Source of the DNA: CAZVKN01 sp964627035
Lineage (GTDB): Bacteria > Electryoneota > AABM5-125-24 > Hatepunaeales > Hatepunaeaceae
Direction of reading: 5' to 3'
Assembly (NCBI GenBank): GCA_964627035.1
Contig: CAZVKN010000052.1
Location: 1-15,224 of the forward strand
DNA length: 15,224 nt
Shown here: piece after piece, positions 6,525-13,719 of the stretch
Layout of the letters: every line of letters starts with the position of its first letter
How positions within the stretch are numbered: position 1 is the first letter of the stretch
The notes under the pieces: generated by a model
Seen by the model: the letters and a program-made list of their open reading frames with translations, nothing else
The model's database searches: none
What the model was told of the DNA's origin: nothing
Translations under genes and position numbers: made by a program

Positions 6525-8483
6525 ATGAGCTTATTCAATATTCTCGTGATCATATTATCGGCGGTCGGAACATGCAGCGCATATTCTTCATTGATTCAAC
6601 GTTCAGGTGAATATTTGTTGATTAATGATTTGGAGTCCGGTTGGTCGGAATATAGTGACAGGTCACAGCACTTTTGGCAGTATGATGGTAATCGTGTCAA
6701 TGTGAACCTTGCATCTGCGAAGGAAATTGCGATCCTGCCCGGAATGAATGGCTATGCTGCAGAAGCTATTATAACGGATAGAGAAAAAAACGGGAAGTTC
6801 AAAGATCTCGCTGAATTAAAAACACGCACGGGATTACCGAGTACATTAATCGAACATTTGGATAGACTTATTAAATTCAGCGATCCTATTGATTTTCAGG
6901 GACGTGTACATGTTCGGGCAAACAGGCGATACGGATCGAAGAACGACCACGATGTTGAACGGTACGATGGATCCCCTATTGCAATAACTCAAAGATATAT
7001 GCTGTCAAACAGATCATTAAAGATCGGTGCAACATTTGATAAAGACAGGTATGAACCTGAAATCACAGATTTAAGTCGTTTTTATCTGTTGTACAGTCGT
7101 GATAAATTTCAATTCATTGCAGGTGATTTCCACATTAATCATGGAGCAGGTTTAGTGTTGTGGACACGTCCATCATATTTCGATGGATTTCACTCTTCTT
7201 CGGCATATAAACTTAGGAAACAGGGAATTCAACCAGCTAGAGAGACGACTCAGAATAGTGGGCTGAGGGGAGTAGCCATTCAGCATGAGTGGGATGGAGG
7301 AGGTTTATTTGATGTTTTTATGTCACAAACTCAATACGATGCAACGATTTTTGGTGAAGGTTTGAACAGATTATCCTCTTCCGGGCTGCATCGAACAGAA
7401 GGTGAAACAGTGAAGAAGAATTCTGTGACCGAAAATGCAACCGGATTTCTGCTAACTTCTCCGGTTTGGGATAAAGATTGGAAAGTAAAAATATCATCCT
7501 CAGGTTATCTCGCGAAATTCGACAAGGAATTCGAATACCCAATTATTAATGAACGTGATTTATTCCTGTTAAGAGGAGATATTGTCGGTGCGACAGGTAT
7601 AAACTTCAATATTTCTCATCTAAGTGGATTACACACCATTAATTGCAATGCTGAGTTTTCAAGAGATAAGTATGGTAATATTGCCTGGTCAGCGATGTCT
7701 GAGTTCTCGAAGTTCAGATCCTTTAGTTGTTATGGTGCTGTTTACGATTTCCCTGAAAACTTTCAAAATCCACATGCAAAGCCACCACCGGGCAGCAGTA
7801 AACCACAAAACTGCAACGGTGGAGCATTGCTTCTAAAGCTGCGACCAGATATTTTGAAGATAAATAGGATGTCTGCCCACATTGAAATGAAACAAACTCC
7901 ATTTAGAACCTATACAATTCCACATCCGACCACTTCTCTGAAAGGATCTATGATGTGTAGCTGGTCAACTTCTAACGGCAGCGATGTTATAGTTTTGTAC
8001 CGTCAAAAGATCGGCGAAGAGGGAAACGGGGAGCGGTTGCCGACGGATGACATTAACGAGCAAAAGTTTCGGCTGACTGTCTCATCAATTCCTCTATTGG
8101 ATAAAAACTGTAAAATCTGGGTTGAAACAGCTTCTCGAGTAGTAAATGACGATCCGGCTGTTTATGGTATTGTGACAGGAGTTCGATCTATGGGAAATAT
8201 CTGGAAATCTGTTCGATACAGTCTTGGTGTTTCCTATTTCAGCAGTAAAAAAGGACACTATCTGTATCAAGGTGAATATGGACTGCCGGACAGGCTTGCA
8301 GCCATAAAGCTGTCAGGCAGCGGGATGCGCATCAACGGTTTGATTTTGGTGCGCAGCAGCAGAACAGATTGGCTAGGGTTCCAAGTCGCAAGGACAGTGA
8401 AGTATTCCGGTCAATCGGGTGACATGGAACTGTATGTGACCTGTTCGTATAACTTAGATCAATCACTTCTCAAATGGGAATAA
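6525..8483 (+). CDS. Secreted helix-hairpin-helix (ComEA-like) protein with long beta-rich, probably outer-membrane, C-terminus
   Basis: About 652 residues from ATG at 6525; an in-frame TTG at 6516 adds three residues. Neither start has a clear ribosome site, and I prefer the ATG because it gives a clean signal peptide (MSLFNILVIILSAVGTCSA). Residues about 58-117 form a helix-hairpin-helix domain: NVNLASAKEIAILPGMNGYAAEAII, then GKFKDLAEL and a TGLPSTLIEHL second hairpin, as in ComEA. The remaining 530 residues alternate polar and hydrophobic strands with many aromatic and glycine residues and end on a short strand, resembling a barrel protein with a ComEA-like plug. Similar fusions are common in Bacteroidota/Ignavibacteria-type genomes. 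The job is unknown; DNA binding or uptake at the surface is an inference. Its end overlaps the next start by 10 bases. Confidence 0.75.
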   Translation: MSLFNILVIILSAVGTCSAYSSLIQRSGEYLLINDLESGWSEYSDRSQHFWQYDGNRVNVNLASAKEIAILPGMNGYAAEAIITDREKNGKFKDLAELKTRTGLPSTLIEHLDRLIKFSDPIDFQGRVHVRANRRYGSKNDHDVERYDGSPIAITQRYMLSNRSLKIGATFDKDRYEPEITDLSRFYLLYSRDKFQFIAGDFHINHGAGLVLWTRPSYFDGFHSSSAYKLRKQGIQPARETTQNSGLRGVAIQHEWDGGGLFDVFMSQTQYDATIFGEGLNRLSSSGLHRTEGETVKKNSVTENATGFLLTSPVWDKDWKVKISSSGYLAKFDKEFEYPIINERDLFLLRGDIVGATGINFNISHLSGLHTINCNAEFSRDKYGNIAWSAMSEFSKFRSFSCYGAVYDFPENFQNPHAKPPPGSSKPQNCNGGALLLKLRPDILKINRMSAHIEMKQTPFRTYTIPHPTTSLKGSMMCSWSTSNGSDVIVLYRQKIGEEGNGERLPTDDINEQKFRLTVSSIPLLDKNCKIWVETASRVVNDDPAVYGIVTGVRSMGNIWKSVRYSLGVSYFSSKKGHYLYQGEYGLPDRLAAIKLSGSGMRINGLILVRSSRTDWLGFQVARTVKYSGQSGDMELYVTCSYNLDQSLLKWE

Positions 8484-9229
8484 GCGTGAAGAATATTGTA
8501 GTGATCCTGTTGATGCTGATCCTTACGACCGGCTGCAACGGCGGTGATAAAGTCACCAAACTTGATGAAAGATTGCAGTTGCTGGCAGTCTATAAGCTTA
8601 ACATAATGGAGCCGTCCGGGCTCGCACTCGACCGGACCCGCCAATATCTATGGACTGTCAGCGATCAACGCGATCTGCTCTACAAGATGTCGCTTGACGG
8701 TGTGATTGTAGATTCGCTGCGCTGTGACGGTAAAGACCTTGAAGGTGTTGCACAGAATCCTGCTGATCATTCGCTGTATGCGATTGATGAGCGTGAAGGT
8801 GAAATCATTCAGATTGACACCACCGGTGATGAAATAGGGCGGTACGAAGTGCCCCCGACGAACAACATTCCGTCCAGTATTGAAGGCATCAGCATAAACG
8901 GAACCGGAGACAGAATCTATGTGCTGAACGAACGTGATCCCCGTCTACTGATGGTTTTTGATGAGCAGTTCAGTCTGCTGAATCGCTATGAGCTGAACTT
9001 CTCAGAGGATTGCTCCGGATTGGCGTTTGATGAGACGACAGATTGTCTGTGGATACTCAGCGATGCCTCGCGAACAATCACAAGGTGTGATCTGCGCGGA
9101 GAGCCTTTAAGCAGATTTCAGCTTGACATCAAGGAAGCAGAGGGTATTACACTTGATCCTGAGCAAAAATTCATTTATATAGTTAGTGATAGTCGTGAAA
9201 AATTGTACGTATATCTTTTAACAGAATAG
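8474..9229 (+). CDS. SdiA-regulated-type beta-propeller lipoprotein
   Basis: This 251-residue protein has a hydrophobic leader ending in LILTTGC (C21), a probable lipoprotein signal. The rest consists of repeated propeller blades: EPSGLALDRTRQYLWTVSDQ, DLEGVAQNPADHSLYAIDER, SIEGISINGTGDRIYVLNER, DCSGLAFDETTDCLWILSD and EAEGITLDPEQKFIYIVSD. The repeated [ED]xxG[LVI] plus SD/ER ends are characteristic of the SdiA-regulated family, whose role is unsettled (phytase-like esterase and sugar-binding roles have been suggested). The ATG at 8474 overlaps the previous gene by 10 bases; GTG at 8486 is an alternative that would shorten the leader by four residues. A five-base gap follows before the selenoprotein gene, so it is probably co-transcribed with it. 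Confidence 0.8.
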   Translation: MGISVKNIVVILLMLILTTGCNGGDKVTKLDERLQLLAVYKLNIMEPSGLALDRTRQYLWTVSDQRDLLYKMSLDGVIVDSLRCDGKDLEGVAQNPADHSLYAIDEREGEIIQIDTTGDEIGRYEVPPTNNIPSSIEGISINGTGDRIYVLNERDPRLLMVFDEQFSLLNRYELNFSEDCSGLAFDETTDCLWILSDASRTITRCDLRGEPLSRFQLDIKEAEGITLDPEQKFIYIVSDSREKLYVYLLTE

Positions 9230-9234
9230 GTAGA

Positions 9235-9381
9235 TTGGAAGACAAGAAAAAACTGTTCAGCTTTATCCTGTGGATGGTCATTATTATCGCTGCATTTGTT
9301 TACGGGATAGTTGCAGGTGACCCGCGGGATATGCTGATAGAAGCGTCCGGGCTTTGACTGGAGTGCATTGGAATCGGATGA
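9235..9381 (+). CDS. Small membrane selenoprotein with C-terminal UxxC motif (CD1871A-family-like); TGA at 9355-9357 read as Sec
   Basis: From TTG at 9235 (AGG at 9228-9230 before it) the frame encodes LEDKKKLFSF, then a single transmembrane helix (ILWMVIIIAAFVYGIVA), GDPRDMLIEASGL, an in-frame TGA at 9355, then L-E-C-I-G-I-G and a true TGA stop at 9379. Read with Sec at residue 41 it is 48 residues long and ends ULECIGIG. I recall a family of about 45-residue one-helix proteins, named after CD1871A, that end in CxxC-IGIG beside 4Fe-4S membrane proteins. The TGA falls exactly at the first motif cysteine. A SECIS-like hairpin follows at 9364-9391, and selA lies two genes downstream. The gene sits between co-oriented genes with gaps of five and four bases. 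The UxxC pair would be a redox-active or metal-binding site near the membrane. If the TGA were a plain stop, the product would be a 40-residue membrane peptide lacking the motif. Confidence 0.82.
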
Positions 9382-9391
9382 TTCTATGGCA
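9364..9391 (+). promoter_or_regulatory. Bacterial SECIS-like hairpin
   Basis: TGC (9364-9366) pairs with GCA (9389-9391). After a 2x2 internal loop, TGGAATC (9369-9375) pairs with GATTCTA (9380-9386), including one G-U. The apical loop is GGAU (9376-9379). Eighteen bases separate the TGA (9355-9357) from the loop, and the first two loop bases are G. Both agree with the general bacterial SECIS pattern. The element spans the selenoprotein stop and the ATG of the next gene, and its loop GGA is the best Shine-Dalgarno candidate for that gene. Confidence 0.7.
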
Positions 9392-10360
9392 AATCGAAAA
9401 AAAATAGACAAGCTGTTCATCCTGCGCCGCTTCACTCAGATCGGCGTCGGCACAATCTTGCTGCAGAGCTACTTTAAGGTCTTCGCATCCAAGCAAATCT
9501 ACGATGGACCGCTAAAGAACGGATGCGTACCGGGATTGCTGTGTCATGCCTGCCCGACAGCGACTATGGGATGCCCGATAGGAATGCTACAGCATTTTGC
9601 TGCAACGCATCGATTTCCGTTCTATCTGATCGGCATTCTCGGCATAATCGGGCTTATCTCAGGCAGGTTCACTTGTGGCTGGTTGTGCCCCTTTGGACTC
9701 CTGCAGGATGCAATGCATTGGTTTAAGCAGTTGAAGGTCAGGATTCCGATTTGGATAAACTACGTGAAGTACCCGATGCTTGTTATAGTAACCATTGTCA
9801 TCCCGTACATCACTCAGGAGCATTGGTTCAGCAAGCTTTGCCCGAGTGGAGCGTTGGTTGCAGGGATTCCATGGACGCTGTGGAATCCGATTGATCCGGT
9901 GTTTGACATGGCAGTGATCCCAACCGAATCCGTCGGTACGATGTTTTGGATCAAGTTATGGATACTCGGCATCTGCCTGATATTGTTTATGTTTATCAAA
10001 CGTCCGTTCTGCCGGACTATCTGCCCGCTCGGCGCTATCTATGCATTGTTCAATCGCATGTCGCTGGTTTCAATGAAGGTGACCAATAGCTGTCCGAGCT
10101 GCGGGATGTGTCCCGATCTGTGCCCTATGGATCTGCAGGTTGAGACTGAAATAAACAGCGAAAATTGTATAAAGTGTCTCGACTGCACTCAGTGTGATCA
10201 TGTCGAATTCTATTGGAATCTACCCTGGCGGAAGAAGCCTGAGGACTCTAAAGTGATAGACTGTAATCTATCTTGTGACGGATCTCCATGCTCAAATATC
10301 GAATTCCCGGACATCGAAACCAATCTGCCGGAAAAAGAGGTAGCTGAAATTGACAGATAA
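9386..10360 (+). CDS. NapH/MauN-like membrane polyferredoxin (4Fe-4S)
   Basis: 324 residues from ATG at 9386. An upstream in-frame TTG at 9368 would overlap the selenoprotein end and is less likely. The N-terminus carries GCVPGLLCHACPTATMGCPIG (C47, C53, C56, C63). Hydrophobic segments fall near 79-95, 131-142 and 188-204. Polyferredoxin signatures CGWLCPFG (97-104), LCPSG (151-155) and CRTICPLG (209-216) are typical of NapH/NosR/CcoG-type proteins. Two ferredoxin-like clusters follow, C236-x2-C239-x2-C242-x3-C246-P and C261-x2-C264-x2-C267-x2-C270, and a tail with C293, C297 and C302. It probably passes electrons across or along the inner membrane. The neighbouring UxxC protein is a likely partner: four bases separate the two genes. 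Its end overlaps selA by 11 bases. Confidence 0.88.
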   Translation: MANRKKIDKLFILRRFTQIGVGTILLQSYFKVFASKQIYDGPLKNGCVPGLLCHACPTATMGCPIGMLQHFAATHRFPFYLIGILGIIGLISGRFTCGWLCPFGLLQDAMHWFKQLKVRIPIWINYVKYPMLVIVTIVIPYITQEHWFSKLCPSGALVAGIPWTLWNPIDPVFDMAVIPTESVGTMFWIKLWILGICLILFMFIKRPFCRTICPLGAIYALFNRMSLVSMKVTNSCPSCGMCPDLCPMDLQVETEINSENCIKCLDCTQCDHVEFYWNLPWRKKPEDSKVIDCNLSCDGSPCSNIEFPDIETNLPEKEVAEIDR

Positions 10361-11759
10361 ACAGACATTATACAAAGCAATTCCTGCCGTCTCGCGGATT
10401 CTCGATCATCAGGTCGTGAAAGAGTTATGCATAAAAAATCCTGAAAACTACATTCACAATTGCGTCAGAAAAGTAGTAGAAAACATCCGAGTATCCATTT
10501 CGGATGGGTCAATTAGTGATGAGCAGTTAATCTCTGACCTCAATGCAATCGCACTTAACGTTAAGGAAACGGTTGCTAAGGGATTGGGACACAAGCTGAT
10601 ACGAGCGATAAATGGTGCCGGTGTTATCCTGCATACAGGACTTGGGCGCGCTCCACTCGCCCCATCAGCTCAAGCATCACTGGCTGAAGCAGCTACACGC
10701 TACTCGATTTTAGCTACAGAACAGGAGTCGGGTAAACGAGGTGACCGTAATCGGCACACTGCTGAGATGCTGCGCGAGATCACCGGAGCTGAGGATTCGT
10801 TGATTGTAAATAACAATTCTGCGGCGGTTATGCTCGCTCTACATACGTTCGGTAGGAACAGAGAGTCAATCATTTCGCGTGGTGAATTGGTTGAGATTGG
10901 TGGAGCATTTCGAGTGCCTGATGTGATGCGTAGATCTCAGACAAAAATGGTCGAGATTGGTACAACGAATAAAACCCATCTGAAAGATTATGAAAATGCA
11001 ATTACTGAAGAAACAAGTATCTTCCTCAAGGTACACACCTCTAACTACAGGATTGAAGGCTTTCATCAGGAAGTTTCGATCAAAGATTTAGTACCTCTTT
11101 CAAAGGAACGCGGACTGAAAATCATCTACGATATCGGCAGTGGTGCGCTGGTGGACTTGACCAGGTGGGGAGTTGCGTACGAACCGACGGTACAGGAGGC
11201 GGTGGCTGACGGTGCTGATGTCGTTACTTTCTCAGGAGATAAGCTCGTCGGTGGACCTCAGTGTGGGATTATTGTCGGTAAGAAAGAACTGATTGACGAG
11301 ATGAAGAGCAACCCTTTGATGCGTGCATTCAGGTGTGATAAGCTTATTATATCAGCACTTGACGGCACTCTGAAACTGTTCCTCGAACCTGATAAACTGC
11401 CTCAAACTCACCCGCTATATGCGATGATCGGTGAACCGTTGGATGTCGTAAATCGTCGTGCCAACAGGATTAAGAGAAGAATTAAGGGGGCGATTGGAGA
11501 TATGGTCACTGTTAAAGTAGCTGACGGTTCAACTGAAATGGGATCGGGAGCACTGCCTGCTCGCAACATTGCAAGTCGTGTTGTGACAATAAAGTCAGAT
11601 AAGATGTCGGCTGATAAATTGGGCAGACAGCTTAGGTTAGCTACGCCACCACTGTTCACTCGAATCGCTGATGATGAGGTGATTATTGATGCCCGAACTG
11701 TCATTAATGATGAAGTTAAATTGATCGGGCAGGTTTTTGAACAGCTGTTTAAGGGGTGA
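10350..11759 (+). CDS. selA: L-seryl-tRNA(Sec) selenium transferase
   Basis: SelA is the PLP enzyme that converts Ser-tRNA(Sec) into Sec-tRNA(Sec) using selenophosphate. The 469-residue length is normal. Family marks are the N-terminal IPAVSRILDH (11-20), AINGAGVILHTGLGRAPL (86-103), GKRGDRNRHTAEML (128-141), the aspartate of YDIGSGALVDL (260-270), and the PLP lysine K298 in SGDKLVGGPQCGII. The C-terminal GSGALPARNIASRVV also fits. It starts at TTG 10350 with GAGG at 10337-10340, overlapping the preceding gene by 11 bases, so it is translationally coupled to it. No selB, selC or selD is in the window. The operon position links it to the selenoprotein at 9235, a probable client. Confidence 0.96.
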   Translation: MTDKQTLYKAIPAVSRILDHQVVKELCIKNPENYIHNCVRKVVENIRVSISDGSISDEQLISDLNAIALNVKETVAKGLGHKLIRAINGAGVILHTGLGRAPLAPSAQASLAEAATRYSILATEQESGKRGDRNRHTAEMLREITGAEDSLIVNNNSAAVMLALHTFGRNRESIISRGELVEIGGAFRVPDVMRRSQTKMVEIGTTNKTHLKDYENAITEETSIFLKVHTSNYRIEGFHQEVSIKDLVPLSKERGLKIIYDIGSGALVDLTRWGVAYEPTVQEAVADGADVVTFSGDKLVGGPQCGIIVGKKELIDEMKSNPLMRAFRCDKLIISALDGTLKLFLEPDKLPQTHPLYAMIGEPLDVVNRRANRIKRRIKGAIGDMVTVKVADGSTEMGSGALPARNIASRVVTIKSDKMSADKLGRQLRLATPPLFTRIADDEVIIDARTVINDEVKLIGQVFEQLFKG

Positions 11760-11827
11760 TGACTTTTTGGATTTGCGGAAAAGAAGCGGAATCCTATAAG
11801 TTACAAAATTCACTATGCCGTTAAAGG

Positions 11828-11913
11828 CGGACAATATACGGAATAACTTAGGAAAAGCGTGCAGGATATGCACGAATCGGTCTATTTAGAAGAGTTATTC
11901 CACCTTTTGTCCG
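11828..11913. repeat. 86-bp nested palindrome (three concentric perfect stems)
   Basis: Outer arms are CGGACAA (11828-11834) and TTGTCCG (11907-11913). Middle arms are GGAATAACT (11840-11848) and AGTTATTCC (11893-11901). Inner arms are CGTGCA (11858-11863) and TGCACG (11869-11874), with loop GGATA. The spacers between outer and middle stems are equal (5 and 5 bases), so a long hairpin with internal loops is expected on either strand. It begins 69 bases after selA and has no T-tract. It could be a MITE-like repeat or a structured RNA. The translated frames across it match nothing I recognise. Confidence 0.55.
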
Positions 11914-11976
11914 TGTTGACATTCCAAAATTGCGATTTTATTCCTATTTGAAGCGGAATATATGCGGAACGGGGAG

Positions 11977-12068
11977 ATTCTCAGCAGATTTAGCGGATTA
12001 AGCAGATTTTGTGATTGGGTGATTGAGGGAGTTATTCTCAGCAGATGAAGCGGATTGAACGGATTAAG
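11977..12068. repeat. Degenerate direct repeats of the 'AGCGGATTnAnCGGATT' type
   Basis: Two copies begin at 11977 and 12034. Each reads ATTCTCAGCAGAT, two variable bases, then AGCGGATT followed by a second (G)CnGATT unit (AAGCAGATT in copy 1, GAACGGATT in copy 2). This degenerate run is typical of dispersed non-coding repeats in environmental genomes. A minus-strand open frame across it only translates the repeat (recurring NPLNLLRI-like words), so it is not a gene. Confidence 0.55.
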
Positions 12069-12088
12069 TGATAATTCAAATAAAGAAA

Positions 12089-12110
12089 CATGGGCAACAA
12101 GTAGCCCATG
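12089..12110. repeat. Palindrome CATGGGC-8-GCCCATG
   Basis: A perfect 7-bp inverted repeat with an 8-base loop (AACAAGTA). It ends the repeat-rich stretch after selA. It has no T-tract on either strand. Confidence 0.45.
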
Positions 12111-12203
12111 CCACCCGTCCATGACACCGCAACGAACTGCACATTTATCAAACATACCATAAATTCTCTAAATATCTAAACTTACCCCTTTTAATCTGAC
12201 CGA

Positions 12204-12240
12204 CTATTGCATAGTCATACAATAGCTTGTATAGTATAAT
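12204..12240 (+). promoter_or_regulatory. Palindrome pair next to a TATAAT box (possible operator/promoter)
   Basis: CTAT-TGC-ATAG (12204-12214) and ATACAA-TAGC-TTGTAT (12217-12232) are adjacent inverted repeats. A perfect TATAAT follows at 12235-12240. No convincing -35 lies 16-18 bases upstream, so this may be a regulator site or an activator-dependent promoter. It would give a leader of about 130 bases before the SPARTA genes. Confidence 0.25.
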
Positions 12241-12283
12241 AGAGAGCCACCTAACAAAACATCCCCCAACAGAAAAGTCTAAC

Positions 12284-12300
12284 TGCATCCAGCGGATGCA
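12284..12300. repeat. Hairpin TGCATCC-AGC-GGATGCA in the SPARTA leader
   Basis: A perfect 7-bp inverted repeat with a 3-base loop; AAC/GTT can extend it past a two-base bulge. It is followed by neither a T-tract nor a gene boundary. It lies between two possible promoters upstream of the TIR-APAZ gene. Confidence 0.4.
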
Positions 12301-12331
12301 CAGTTTGGAAGCATCAGGATGGATAATATAG

Positions 12332-12360
12332 TTGTATCAGTTATCAGCTAATGCTATAAT
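12332..12360 (+). promoter_or_regulatory. Candidate sigma-70 promoter of the SPARTA operon
   Basis: TTGTAT (12332-12337) is followed after exactly 17 bases by a perfect TATAAT (12355-12360). Transcription would start near 12367, just before the AGAGAGGG ribosome site (12368-12375) and the ATG at 12379. The -35 box matches only three of six positions, so expression may be weak or regulated. Confidence 0.5.
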
Positions 12361-12378
12361 GATGAATAGAGAGGGATA

Positions 12379-13716
12379 ATGACAGCTAAACGTGAGCACA
12401 TATTCATTAGTTATGCATGGGAAGACGCAGCACTTGCCGAATGGCTCTCCCGAAAGTTAATGATTGAAGGCTATGCGGTTTGGATTGATCGTTTCAAATT
12501 GTTGGGTGGGGATATTTGGCCAGATGATATTGATGACGCAATTAAGAACCGCTCATTTCGTATGGTACATCTTCTTTCAAAGCACTCTCTTAGCAAACCC
12601 AATCCCAAAAAAGAAAGACAAATTGCTCTTAAAATCTGCGCCGAAAGGAATGAAAAGTTCTTAATTCCTCTGAAAATTGATAATTCCGAACTTGACTGGC
12701 AATTAACAGACATTCAATACATTCGTTTTGAAAAATGGGCAGATGGTTTCTATGAATTGTTGAAATCTCTTGAAGAAGGTGGTTGTCCTAAGCCTTGGCA
12801 AGAAAATGGCAAATCCCTCGCGATTAGAACTTACACTCCCAATCAAATACTTTTAGACGAGCCAGAGCAATTAATAACTAATTGTTACCAAGTTATAAAA
12901 GTTCCAAGTAAAATCTATACATTCGTACCTAAAAAGCCGTTTAGAAGAAAAAGCACAGGATGGATCTCATTTAAAGAGTGGCCTAATTATTGGATTGACG
13001 AATTACAGGTATTGGCTTTTGAGCCACCACCAGATAAACTGAAGAAAGAGTTTGGATTCAGCGAAAGCCAATCATGCTATTGGAAAATTCACTGGAGTAT
13101 TAATGGAGTGCCGACAAAAAACATTATAAAGTTTTTAATAAGAAGCTCATTTTCATGTTCTATGAAGAATACGAACTTGGAATGGTATCAGAAAAAGTAC
13201 TATTGGTATTTTCCAAAGAATGCTGTTGATGCAGAGAGTAAAATAAAATACACTAATCATAAGGGGAAGAGAACATTTATTAAAGCTATTGGGAATCGGC
13301 AAATAAGAAATAAAAATTATAAATATTTCCTCGCATTCTCTATGCGCTTACGAGATGACATTACTGATCATTTTACGTTTCAGATTAAGACAGAACTACA
13401 TCTAACAGACATTAAGAACAATCCGATTGATAGGAATCGAATTCAGGGCATAAGGAAAGCAATTACTCGTAGTTACTTCAACCATGAATGGTTGTCTCGC
13501 CAAGAAGCAATTATGTCACACATATCTAATAAGGAGGATCAATTCACATGGGGGAGTAAAACGGATGAAGAGGTAATCTTTTCTGCAAAGCCTATTTCAT
13601 TTGAATCCCCTAAGTCAATAAATGAGAAGTTACTGGATTATTTAGAACTGAATAATAAATTGCCCAGTAGAAGTACGGCAACAACATTGGACGATAACGA
13701 ACAGGGGGAGGAATAA
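12379..13716 (+). CDS. TIR-APAZ effector subunit of a SPARTA short-Argonaute defence system
   Basis: 445 residues. Residues about 5-130 form a TIR domain: EHIFISYAWEDAALAEWLSRKL (beta-A with the SYA..ED box), GYAVWIDRFKLLGGD and FRMVHLLSKHSL. E79 in PNPKKERQIAL is placed like the NADase glutamate of known SPARTA TIRs (E77 in the studied protein, as I recall). The rest (about 150-445) is consistent by length and position with the APAZ domain that binds a short Argonaute; APAZ is too divergent for motif calls by eye. Known SPARTA complexes bind a guide RNA, recognise complementary DNA, assemble, and cleave NAD(P)+, killing the infected cell. The ATG has AGAGAGGG just upstream. The stop is followed directly by the GTG of the Argonaute gene. 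Codon use looks more AT-rich than in selA and the genes before it. Confidence 0.88.
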   Translation: MTAKREHIFISYAWEDAALAEWLSRKLMIEGYAVWIDRFKLLGGDIWPDDIDDAIKNRSFRMVHLLSKHSLSKPNPKKERQIALKICAERNEKFLIPLKIDNSELDWQLTDIQYIRFEKWADGFYELLKSLEEGGCPKPWQENGKSLAIRTYTPNQILLDEPEQLITNCYQVIKVPSKIYTFVPKKPFRRKSTGWISFKEWPNYWIDELQVLAFEPPPDKLKKEFGFSESQSCYWKIHWSINGVPTKNIIKFLIRSSFSCSMKNTNLEWYQKKYYWYFPKNAVDAESKIKYTNHKGKRTFIKAIGNRQIRNKNYKYFLAFSMRLRDDITDHFTFQIKTELHLTDIKNNPIDRNRIQGIRKAITRSYFNHEWLSRQEAIMSHISNKEDQFTWGSKTDEEVIFSAKPISFESPKSINEKLLDYLELNNKLPSRSTATTLDDNEQGEE

Positions 13717-13719
13717 GTG
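13707..13719 (+). promoter_or_regulatory. Ribosome site fixing the GTG start of the short Argonaute
   Basis: GGAGG (13707-13711), within a GGGGGAGG run, lies five bases before GTG 13717. It overlaps the last codons of the TIR-APAZ gene, whose stop TAA (13714-13716) abuts the GTG. This argues for coupled translation, consistent with subunits needed in a fixed ratio. Confidence 0.75.

Noticed and set aside
9368..9385. TTG at 9368 as the start of the polyferredoxin
   Set aside because: It overlaps the selenoprotein end and adds only MESDDS; ATG at 9386 gives the usual basic start before the first membrane-type segment.
9379..9429. Reading the second TGA (9379-9381) also as Sec, since the frame stays open after it
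   Set aside because: It lies inside the SECIS stem-loop, so the spacing is wrong, and CIGIG is a sensible natural end; the next gene starts five bases later in another frame.
11895..12155. 86-residue minus-strand open frame
   Set aside because: It is a translation of the GCGGATT repeats and the CATGGGC palindrome, with repeating NPLNLLRI-like words and no family resemblance.
11760..12378. tRNA(Sec) gene (selC) next to selA
   Set aside because: I looked for a T-arm GGTTCRA, a long variable arm and a TCA anticodon in a cloverleaf and found none; the palindrome at 11828 does not fit a tRNA.
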